From: DASYKT01 sp035995185
Lineage (GTDB): Bacteria > Acidobacteriota > Blastocatellia > Pyrinomonadales > Pyrinomonadaceae
Reading direction: 5' to 3'
Assembly: GCA_035995185.1 (NCBI GenBank)
Contig: DASYKT010000051.1
Location: forward strand, 8,264-72,263
Length of the DNA: 64,000 nucleotides
In this document: one piece after another, positions 18,401 to 30,400 of the stretch
How the letters are laid out: each line of letters starts with the position of its first letter
How positions within the stretch are numbered: position 1 is the stretch's first letter
The notes under the pieces: generated by a model
What the model saw: only the letters and a program-made list of their open reading frames with translations
Told to the model about the DNA's origin: nothing
Databases searched by the model: none
Position numbers and translations under genes: made by a program

Positions 18401-21400
18401 AAGCGTGCCCGCATTCGACTGGTAGTCGTTATCGGCGATCGTGGCGGTTCCGTCCTGAGCTTCAAAATCAACTAACGCAGTGGTATCGGTTTCACCGGTC
18501 TTCGTCACGGTAAAGGTATAGCTGACAGTGCCGGTGTTGCCTTCGCTGTGCGTTACGTCGTCGATCGAGAAAGACGGCGCCGCATCGTCGTTGGTGATGT
18601 AGCCATCGCCAAATTGATCGGAGATCGCTGCGTTGGCCGGATCCGTAAGTTGAACGGAAAACTTCTCGTTCGATTCAAATTTCGTATCGCCATTTACCAG
18701 GATCGTGATCGTCTGGGTGGTATCGCCCGGCAGGAACGTCACCGTTCCGCTGTTGTTCGTATAATCGCCGTCGGCTACCGAGGCATTTCCATCGACCGTG
18801 TTGTAATTTACGGAAGCATCAAGGGCCGTGCTTCCGGTTTTTGTCACCGTAAAGGTATAACTCGTCGTGCCGCTGTTACCCTCATCGTGCGTGACGTCGT
18901 CAATGGAGAATGACGGAGCGGTATCGTCGTTATCGATCGTGCCGACTCCGGTATCGTTCGTAAGCGTCGCGTTTGCCGGGCCGCTCAGGCGTACCGAAAA
19001 CGCTTCATTGGTTTCAAAAGCGGTATCCCCGTTAACATTTACCGTGATCGTTTTGCTCATTTCGCCGGGCAGGAAATTCAGCATACCGCTGAGCGCGGTG
19101 AAATCCTCCGGCGCCTGCGCGGAACTGTCGTTCGTTTCGAAGTTCACACCGGCATTCAAGTCGGTACTTCCGGTTTTCGTGACGATAAAGTTGAACGCGG
19201 TGGTTCCGCTATTACCCTCAGCAAATTCGATGTGATTTATCGAGAACGCCGGTGCGGCATCATCATTCGTGATAGTGCCGAGCCCCGAGTTGTCGGTAAA
19301 TGTTCCGTTGTCGGTGCTCGTCAGATCGACGGTGAACGTTTCGTCATTTTCATAAGTTGCGTCGCCGTTCACGCTGACGATAACCTGCTTGCTCGTTTCA
19401 TTCGGCAGGAAGTTTACTGAGCCTGACGCGGTATCGTAATCGCTTCCCGCGGCCGCAGTGCCGTTGCCGGTCGTGTAGTTGACCGTCGAACCTAGAGCCG
19501 TGCTGCCCGTCCGGGTGATGGTAAAGGTAAAGAGCGTGGTGCCGCTGTTGCCTTCGCTTTGCGTCACGTCGTCGATGGCAAAAGTAGGCGCGGCATCGTC
19601 GTTGGGAATAGTTCCCACGCCTTGTGCATCGGCGATGACGGCATTGCTGCTCGGCGAATCAAGATTCAGGTAAAACTGCTCGGTGCTTTCCTGGACCGCA
19701 TCCGGCAGGATCGTAACCGGAACAGGTTTGCTGGTTTCGCCCGGATCGAAAGTGAGCGTACCGCTCGCTGCGGTATAGTCCTCACCCGCCACGGCAGTGC
19801 CGTCGGCGGTCTGGTAATGGACGGTGATCGTTTGCGCGCCGGCCGCCGAAAGCGTAACTGTGAAACCCGACGCAGCGAGTGAATCAGCGCCGGTGAATGT
19901 CACGTCGTCGACCGAGATCGTCAGCGCATTGAGATTGGTCAGGTCGAAGGTTGCGAGCGGTGATGCCGCGTAACCCGCGCTCACCTGGAAACTGCCCGCC
20001 GTATTGTTTGCCGTAAACACCGGCGCGGTCGCGACACCATTGCCGTCGGTCACTGCCGTGGCGCTAAAGACGCTGCCCGGGAATGTCCCGCTTGCTCCCG
20101 TGTTCGGAGCATTGAATGTGACGCTCACACCGCCGACGGGATCGTTATTGGTATCCAAAACCCGCGCTTTTAGCGGTGCATAATTAGTTCCGATCGTCGC
20201 CGATTGCGGCGTGCCGCTGAATGCAGATATCTGGGTCGGTGAGTTTTGAATTTCAACCGCGCCGATATCCGTTACGCCGTTTACCGTGCGGGCAAATCCG
20301 CGCTGGTCAGCCGTTTCGCCAAAGGCGTTACCGGCATTGATCGCCGGGCTGCCGGGAAGCGGCAGATGGGTCCTGGTCGGGCCGCCGTTATCCGCCAGCG
20401 GAGCGAGCATGGGATTAATGATCGAGAATTGACCGATCTGGTCGCCGGGAGCGGGATCCATATGGCCCCAACTCCCGCCAAGCGTTCCCAATATGTTATA
20501 GCCGCTAGAATAGATCGTGCCATAGAGGTCCGGGCCTTGAGAACCTGTATTACCGGCAAGAATAGAATTACGAATTCTGACCACGGACTGGCCGTTCCAG
20601 ATCATGACACCGCCGCCATTCGGAGCGTGATTCCCGGTGATGGTGCAGTTGCTTATCGTACCGTTGCTCGCGCCCTGGAAGGTGTAATAGATCGCGCCGC
20701 CGATACTGCCGGACGTGTTGCCGGAAAGCGTCGAGTTAAAGAAATTCAGCGTGCCGAATTGATTATACGCGGCGCCGCCCTCGCTGCTTGCGGTATTACC
20801 TGAGAGCGTCGAGTTAAATACATCCATGCCGCCGTTTTTGTTGTTGACTGCTGCCCCAACCGCCGCATTATTGCTGATAAAATTGCACCTGTTTATCGTT
20901 ACGCTGCCGTTATCGTCATTGTAGATGCCGGCGCCGCTATTGGCCGCATTGCCGGTAAATAGACTGTCCGTGATAAACGCAACGCTCGTGTTGCCGGTGT
21001 ATATTCCGCCGCCGAAGTTCGGAGCGCCGTTCGCATTGAACGTGCCGCTATTGACGGTCAGAACGTTAGTCCGGCGGCTGTAGATACCACCGCCGCTTTG
21101 CGCGGCATTATTCGCAGTAAAGGTAGAGTTGTTGACAGTCAGCGGGCTGCTTGTTCCGAGTGCGTCGTTGGCTATCGCACCGCCGTTGTTAGCCCAATTA
21201 TTGGTAAAGACACAATTGTTGATCGTCACGCCGCGGCTGTTGTCGATCTTGATCGCACCGCCAAAAGCGTTGAGACCGCCAAAGCCGCGTGAGTCTCCGT
21301 CGGCTATCGTCAGTCCGGAGATCGTATAGTTTCCGGTACCGGAAACGGTAAAGTGGCGAAGTGTGCCGACGCTTGCGTCGCGCTTGACCGTCAGCACGTT

Positions 21401-24400
21401 TGCGCCCGGGCCGTTGATAACGATCGCGTTACCGTTGACCAGCGGCGGCAGATTGCTCAGCAAGCTGATATTGCCCGTCACATTCGGCGCGAAATTGATA
21501 TGGCCGCCCGTGCTATTCGCCCAATTGATGGCTTCTCTTAAGGTACAGTTCGTCACGTCGCAAATGCCGTCATCGGTGTCGTCATTTACGTTGACGAGGT
21601 AGAGCGTCGGATTGTCGTCATTAGTGATCGTGCCGATTCCTTCGCCGCGGGTGATATCGACCGCAACCGGATTTGTCAGACGGAGATAAAAGATCTCGTC
21701 GCTTTCGAAATTCGTGTCTCCATTAACATCGACCGAGATCGTCTTCGTCGTCTCCGCCGGTGTAAAGGTCAGCGTGCCGGAAACCGAACCGAAATCGGAC
21801 GGAGCTACCGCCGAAGCGTTCACGGTCGCGTAATCGACCGAGATCGTCTGTGCCGTGGTACCGGTCTTGGTCACCGTAAAGGTGTAAGTGGTAACGCCGC
21901 TGTTGCCTTCCGTGTGCGTTACGTCGTCGATGGCCATGGTTGCCTGCGGGTCGTCGTCAAAGATCGTCCCGATTCCCTGCCCGTCGGCGATGGTCCCGTT
22001 TACCGGCATATCGAGATTCAGGAAAAACTGTTCGGTCGCTTCGTTGGTCGTATTCGGCAGAACGTTTACCGGAATAGTCTTTGAAGTTTCGCCCGGATTG
22101 AATATGAGCGTGCCGCTCTTGGCAGTGTAATCTTCGCCCGCGTGCGCGCTGTCGTCTGCCGTCGCATAATGCACGGTCACCGCCAGATCGTTCGCGTTAG
22201 AAAGCGTAACAGTGAAGACATTGGGCACCAACGTGTCACCGACGAAGACCGTATCGTCAACGGAGATCGACGGTGTCGGCGGCGCTTGTAATTCAAACGC
22301 GCCAATGTCTGACCCGTCATCCTCATTCGCGATGGTGAGTTTGTTCGACGGGCGCGTCAAACCGCGCTGATCCGTCGTCAAACTAAAAGCGCTACCCTTG
22401 TCGATCGCGGGACTGCCGGTAAGCAGCGCATGTGTGAAGGTCGGCCCGCCATTATCCTGCAGCGGCCCGAGCTGTGGGTTGATCGGCGTGCCCGGCGTAC
22501 CGATCTGGTCACCGGTGATCGGCGTGATCGTCGCTGCTTGATTGTTCCCGATCAAATTATATCCGCCCGAAAAAACCGGACCCCAGACATCGGGCCCAAA
22601 GCCCCCGCTGCCGTTCGTGTTTCCAGCAACCAACGTATTTTGCAAAATGACTGTCTGTGGCGATTCAACAAGAATTCCGCCTGCGTTGCGCGCGCTATTG
22701 CTGGTTATCGTGCAACTCGTAAATGTGCCCTGGCCCGCGCCCAATTGGGTGAAATAAATACCGCCGCCGGTGCCGGAAGCACCGTTTGCTGAGTTTCCTG
22801 AGATCGTCGTGTTCGTCACGTTGTAAGTTCCGGTCGAATTATTCAATAACCCCGCGCCGTTGGAACTGCCGCCGGTCGCGGTGTTTCCGGAGATTGTGCT
22901 GTCCGTAATGGTGACCGTTCCGCTGTTGTTATAGATACCACCCGCAGCCGTGGTGGCAGAGTTTCCGGAGAGAGTAGAGCGCGTAACGTTGACCGTGCCG
23001 GTACTCAGATTAAACAGGGCTCCGCCGGAATTGCCCGCGAATGCGCTCGTGATCGTGCTGTCTATAACGCTCAACGTTCCGACTCCGCCGTAGTAGATAC
23101 CGGCGCCCTGAAACGTCGCGTTAGCGCCATTGATGGCGCAGTTGGTAAATGTAACGTTTCCTTCTTCCACGCTGATCGTGCCGCCTGTGCCGGCGGAATT
23201 GCCGGCGAAAGTGCTGTTCGCGATCGCCACCGTTGGATTGAACGCGATCGAGATCGCACCACCGACGCCGCTGTTTGCCGTGTTGCTATTAAAGCTGCTG
23301 CCGGAAATGTTCAGCGCGCCCGGGCTGCTATGATTGATCGCGCCGCCGCTAAAACCGCCGGTATTGGCGTCAAAGACGCAGTTGTTCACAGTCAGCGAGC
23401 CGGTGCCGAAATTATAGATCGCCCCACCCGCGCCGGAGCCGATACCGGCATAAAATCTCAAACCGGAAACCGTCATGGTACCGCTTCCGCCAATAGCGAA
23501 AATTCTGTTGTTAGGCACGCTCTCAGCGGGCCTTACCGTCAAAACAGCCGCGCCGGGTCCATTGATAGTGACAAATGGCGAGTTAATGATAGGCAGCGCG
23601 CTTAGCAGATCGATCTCGCCGGTAACGTTCGGGGCAAAATTGATCTCGCCTGCCTGCGCGTTCACCGCGATGATCGCTTCGCGTAAGCTGCAGTGCGTGA
23701 CGTCGCAGGCGCCGTCATTGGTGTCGTCATTTACATTTACGACATAGATCGCCGGAGGGGCGTCGTCGTTCGTGATCGTCAATACCGCGGAAGACGGGCT
23801 TCCGAGCGCGGCTCCGCCCGCGGTATTTGAAAGCGCGAAATTAACGGTTTCGTCGGGTTCAACGGTGAGATCGCCTTTGACGATGATGACGATATTTTTG
23901 GCCGCCGCGTCTCCATCCGCCCAGTTTAGCGTGCCGCTGGCGGGGGTGATGGAATAATCGTTATCGGCAACCGTCGCCGTGTCGTCCGTCACCGCGTAAT
24001 CGACGGAAACCGCGCCGTCCGATCCGCCCGTGCGATCCACCACAATATTTATTGTGTGATCGGCGTTGGTCTCGCTGCTGCTGTACGCCGCCGAAGAAAA
24101 TTGCAGCGCACCGTAATGGACTTCATGAATGGCGTTTCCGCTCACCGCGACATTTTGCGTTATTGCGCTTGCGGCGCTGTTGGCTACGTTTCCGCTCTTC
24201 GCCCCTTCGCTGGCCGGAGCAAATCTCACATAGACCTGTTCGTTAATAACAAACCCGGATGTTTGCGGCAGCGTCACGGACGGACCGAATCCGCTTCCCG
24301 AAGCAGCGGAGATCTGGAAATCGGCCGGTGCGGTGACGGTAATGCTGCCTTCCAGGCCGCTTCCGTTTACCGTAAAGGCCTGTTCCGCCGAGAATGCGCC

Positions 24401-27400
24401 CACCACGGTGTCCGGGAAAGTGAGCGGGCCGCCGGTCACCTGAATGACCGGATTTGAAACTTCGTAAGCGCCGATATCGCCGCCATCGCCGCCGGATACG
24501 TCGGCGATCGCCAGATCGTTGATCGGCCTGGCCACACCGCGCTGATCGGTGGTGACGCCGAAGCTATTTCCCTGATCTTTCGCCGGGCTACCCGAAAGCA
24601 AAGCATGCGTTGGCATAGTACCGCCGTTATTAGCGAGCGCGCCAAGCATCGGATTGATCGGAGATGCTCCCGTACCGGTCTGATCAGTCGGCAAGTTGAA
24701 ACCGGAACTGTTGTCGACATTCCCGATCAGATTGAATCCTTGAGACTCGAATTGGCCTCCTACATCCGGGCCTGCCGTATTGCTGTGATTTCCGGCGATG
24801 ATGGAATTAAATGTTTTTACTGGTGTGACATCCGTATTAGTGATCGCGGCACTGTTATCCGACGATGAATTGTTGGTGACCGTGCTGTGATTAAGGGTCA
24901 CGGCGCCGGCGTATATATTGATGGCCCCGCTGTTGGCAGAACAATTCGTGGAAACACTATTGCCGCTGATCGTGCTGTTGGTAATGGTCGCGGTACCGCC
25001 GCTCATATTGATCGCGCCCGCAACATTTGCGCACGCCGGATCGGTAGTGCCTCCTATGTTATTTGAGATAGTGCTGTTTCTTACGGTGAGCTTCGTGTAA
25101 TTCTGTATGGCTCCGGCAATAGACCCGCGGCTCGCGGTAATAACCGAATCGAGGATCGTAAGATCGCCGCCGTTCGTGATCGCGCCGGCCTGGCCGGAGT
25201 TCAAATTACGCCCGTTCGTTATAGTTATTCCTTTAATGGTGACAGACGTGCTGGCATTCGGAATGTCAAAAGGCGTGATCAGATTATTACCGCTGACCGT
25301 GATCACATTGGCGCCGGGGCCGTTGATGACCGTGTTGTTCGTGATCTGCGGCCGCGAGCCCGTAAGAGTTATAGTTCCCGTCAGGCCCGGAGCGAAACTG
25401 ATAATGCCCGGTGCCGCGTTCGAAGCATTCATTGCCTCGCGCAGGCTGCAATGCGTCGCGTTGCAGTTGCCGTCGTTAACATTGTTGGTCGAGGTGACCG
25501 TGTATTGCGCGGGCACATCGTCATCGATGATCGTGCCCGTGCCGAAGGTGTTTACCACCGTCGCATTGGTGGCGTTAAAGATCGCCACTCTGAATGTTTC
25601 GGCATCTTCGAATCCGCCGTCCTGTAAGATCGGGATCACGATGTTGGTCGTGGTCGTACCGGCAGTGACCGTCGCGATAGTATTTGTCGCGCCGGTATAA
25701 TCGGAACCCGCGGCGGCCGTGAGGTCCGAAGTCGTATACATGAAGTTTGTATCGGTGATCGCGGCAAACGATTGGGTAACGACAAAGGTCGCGGTGCCGT
25801 CGCCTTCGTTGACCGTGACATCGCCAATGGACAGCGTCGGCGCCGGTTCATCGTCGTTAACAAAGACCGTGGTCTCGCTCAGGTTACCGAGCGACGTGCC
25901 GGCCGTCGGGTTGGAAAGAGCGACGTTTATCGTCTTAAGCCCGTCATAGACCGCGTCGTCGCACAAAGGAATGTCAAAGGTTCTGCTTGCTTCACCGATG
26001 GCAAAATTCAGCGTGCCCGCGGTATTGACATAATCCACTCCTGCTCCGCAGACCGCGCCGCCGACCGCCGGGAATAACGAAATGCCGCCGCCCGTCGCAT
26101 AATCGACCGCGCTGGCACTGCCGGTTCCGTCGCGAGTGACGGTGAGCGTAACGCTTCCGGCGTTTTCAGTCGTTATATAACTTGGCGCGCTGAAATGTAC
26201 GGGTACGGAAGTTGAGATATCCAGGTCCCAGCCGCCGGCCAGAGCGCCGCCGTCGGGATTGAATTGATCGTATATATACAAACTCCAGACACCGTTCGGA
26301 TTCGTCCCGTTAAAGACGCTGGCAAAGGTATCCGTACCGGCGGGCGCCGCGTGAAAGTATGGCCCTTGCGGCGCGGGCGGCGTCGGCAGATTGCTGATGC
26401 CCTGATCTGTCGGTTTGAATTGACCGCTGGTCAGCAGGGCGCTTGTTAACAAGCTGGGCGCTGAATCGAAAAGCTGCAGCGTGACATTTGACGTCGCAAT
26501 ATTTCCGCCTACGTTCGCCAGGAAAAAATACTGCTGCCCCTGCGGGCCGACCAATTGCATCACTATGTCCGCCGGATAAGTGTGGCTCAAATTATTAAGC
26601 GTCACGCTCATGCTGCTGATGCTTCCGGTCATGCCGGAAACCGTGATCTGCGAAGGATAGAGCGACGACTGGCCCTGGTCCAGAATATTGATGCCCGTGT
26701 TGTTGGAAAATATCGTGCCGTTGATCGGGTCGTTAATGATGCTCAGCACCGCCGGATTCGTTCCGCTGATGGTGGTGCCGGTTGAATTTGATAAAGTCAG
26801 ATTCAGCGTCTCGGTAGATTCGCCGATCAATCCGTCCCCGCAAAGCTGAACGTTGAAAGTTTTAGAGACAGCATCGCCATCGGCCCACGAAAGCGTTCCC
26901 GCAGTCGTAACATAATCCGAGCCGGCGCACGAAGCTCCGCCCACGGCGGTCCCGCCGCCCGTCGCATAATCGACCGAAACGGCGCCGTAAGAACCGCCCG
27001 CGCGCGCAACCGTCACGACGACGTTTTGTCCTTCGTTTCCGCTATAAGCAGCCGCGTTAAATTGCAGGGTTCCCGGCGGGTTATCGTTAATATTAAGCGT
27101 CGCCGGATTGGTTCCGATGATCGTGGTCCCAATCGGATTTGAAAGCGTGAGCGAAACCGTCTCGATCGATTCCGGTGAAAGCCCGTCGCTGCAGGTTTGC
27201 ACGCTAAATGTCTTGGGCGCGTGATCGCCGTCTGCCCAGGAAAGCGTGCCGTTAATATCGGTGTAATCGCTGCCCGAACCGCACACCCCGGCAGTCGCGG
27301 TTCCCGCGCTGCCTCCGGTACTAGTTGCGTAATCGACAGAGATAGCGCCCGATGCGCCGGCCACGCGGCTGACCGTCACCAGCACATTTTGCCCTTCCAG

Positions 27401-30400
27401 ACCGGAATAGGCCGCCGAATTAAACTGCACGTTACCCGGCGCGATCAATCCGTTTTCATACGCGCCTATGCTGGGCGTAGATGCGCTGCGCGCGGCGCCG
27501 GTGATGTCGGTAGTGATCCCGGCGATCGGCGTACCGGCGGCCAGCGCCGGCGAACCGGCGATCAGGCGCAGATCGGCGTCTCCTGCAAAGATCGGATCTA
27601 CGGCTATCGAATTTGCGTCTTTTCCGGTCGCGGTTTTCCAATTGGCAAGGCTGGTGACATCCGCGCCGCCTATAAAACCCAGCACGGCGTTGGGGCCTGA
27701 GGCGTAATAGTCGTTGTAATTAATATTCGTGTACGCGCTGGCCGGGGCCTCTGAATAGATCGCGTAAGACTTTTCAGGCGCGGCGCTCGGGTTGTCGTAC
27801 GAATTTGCAAAAATATTATTGCGCACATCGAGCCCGGTGATATCGGGGCCGACCGACAGCGCGGCCTGGAAATTATTCGGATCGCCGTTACCCGCGTGCG
27901 AGCCCGAGAGGTTGATCGAGTTGTAATAGATGTTTATCCCGCCGGTGCTGCCCTGGAGATAAATACCGGCCGGCGCCGCGAAGGTCGCGAAGGTGGATGT
28001 CGCGGAATAGCTCTGGATATCGTAGATAGCGTTATTTGCGATCGTGATATTACTCGACGCCAATTCCGTATCGATCTCTATTCCGAGCGCCGGCCACCCG
28101 TTGACCGCGGCATTGGAAATTCCCGAGATCGTATTTCCGCTGATGCGCGCGCCCGGCGTGCCGCTGATGATACCCTGCGCTCCGTTGAAACTTGGACTTG
28201 TCGCGGTCGCCGAAACATTGGAGATCGTATTTCCCGTGACCTGCGTTCCCGTATTCGTCGTGCCGGTAAAACCGTCCGCGATGGCGACTACCGAGGCGGG
28301 AGCGCTGCTCGAGATGTTCGTGATATTCGACCCGGCGATCGTTCCATTGGACACGCCGTCGTTAAAAGAGATGCCGGCCACGCCTGAGTTGCCGGAAATA
28401 ACATTGCGCACGGTATTCCCCGTCGCATTCGGCGAAACCGCATTTTGGAGCGAGATACCGATAAAAGAAATGTTGTTGGATCCTGCCGTTACGGGGCCAA
28501 CGATATTGTTTGTGATCAAAAGCCCGTCAACACCGCCCGCTGAAGAGCTCGCGGTTCCGCTGACCGCAATTCCGAACCTGGCTTTGGCGATGTCGTTGTT
28601 CTGGATCGTGATCGAATCGTTGTCCGCGCCGCTCACGCCATTGGTGTTGCCCGCCAGCACGACACCGAAACTCGTATTGATCAACGCCCCGGCCCGCAGG
28701 ACCGTGTTCTTGATGGTGTCGTTGGTCGCGCCCGCGCCGGCGCCGAGGCTGGAAAAACAGACCGCGGCCGAGTTGTTGTTCGTACTGTTATTGGTGATGC
28801 TGAGATCGCGCGAGCTCGAACCGTTATTCGACCCGTCGATGGTTACATAGTCCGCGCCGCTGAGTTTTATGATACAGCTGGAAGCGGAGCCGAAGATTAC
28901 CGGCGAAACGCCTGCTGCGGGTTTGATGGTGATGGTATTTGTCGCGCTCGAGCCCGGATTGGCATTGATCGTGAGCGGGAAAGTTTCCGACGGATACGTC
29001 GCGTCGGTCAGATTCAGGACGACCGGGCCGCTGAGCACGCCGCCGTTCACCGCTGTTATGGCTGCCGTCAGCGTCGCGTAATCGCCGCCGCTTCCTACGC
29101 TGTAAGCGCCGCCCGGAAAACCTCCGGTGCCGATCGCAAAAAAGTTTAATGACGTGATCGCATTGGACAAAATTGTCGAGCCGGCGACCGTTCCGCCGAT
29201 GGAATCGTACGCGCCCGTCTGTGACGCGGAAGCGCCGATCTTGTTAGCGCTGATAACTCCCGTTTCGGTAAAGCGGATGGTCGTATTGGTAAAGTTTCCC
29301 GCGCCGGATATGATCTGTGTTTGCCAATAGCGGTTGGTATTAAGCGAGCCGAGCCCCGCGCCCGCGGTTCCGCCGGAATTCGCATCGAAAGCTTCTGCCA
29401 GAACGGTGACCGTTCCGCCGGCATTGGTGGTTGGGTTGACCAGTTCAACTTTGCTAAAAGCAGATTTTCCGACGGGAAATCCATAAGTGCTGCCGGTCGC
29501 CAAACTGGCCGGAAGTACGCGCGCGAGTTGGCCGTTAACATAGCTCGTCGCCGAACCGGCTGACACGGATGCGGCTGTGGTACCCGTGACCGTGAACAAA
29601 TTATTGCCATTGCTCAGCAAGCCCGCGGTCAGCGTCAGCGTGCCGGAGATGGAGCGGCTAAAAGGCAGCGTTACCGTATTGTTCGGTGCGGCAGCAGTGT
29701 TATTGATAGTTAAATTTGTCGCACCCGCGGCGGATAGAAATTCGCTCGAGGTTGCCGTTTGCGCAGCCGTGGCCGAATTATAAACAAGCGTCGTCGTTCC
29801 GGTGTAGCTGACGCTGCCGGATGTGATAGGCGTTCCGCCCGATGAGATTATCATCGAAGCCCCGGTCGGTATCGCGAGCGTTCCCGTCACCGCCACACCC
29901 GCGCTGTTGTTGATGCGGTAACTGACGGTATTAGAAATAGTTCCTGGTGTTACCGACTGGTTCGTTGAACCGTTGAACTCGATCGTGTTGGCCGTGCCCG
30001 TTCCCGTTTCGGTCAGCGTTCCCGCCGAGTGATTAAATGTTCCCGAGACTCGGAGAGTGCCGCTGCCAGATCCGCTCGAGAGATCGAGGGTTCCACCGGT
30101 CTGAGTAAAGTTTCCGGCCGTGATCGTGCCGTTTGTTCCCGCGCCCATTCTCAAAGTTCCGGTTCCGGTAGAGGTCACTGTAAAAGTGCCGGCCGCGGTA
30201 ATGGCCGTACCCGCCAGGCTCAGGTTTCCCGTTTGTGCGGCGCAGTTCCAGGTGAGATTCCCGAACGCTTGCCCCGCTCCGCTGATGCTGGTCGCGCTGG
30301 TCAGGGCGGTGATGTTCACATTCGAAGCCGCATTCCAGGTTGCCGTGGGAATTGTGCCGCCGCTCGTGGTAAATAAATGGTTGTAGTTCGCTCCGCCGGC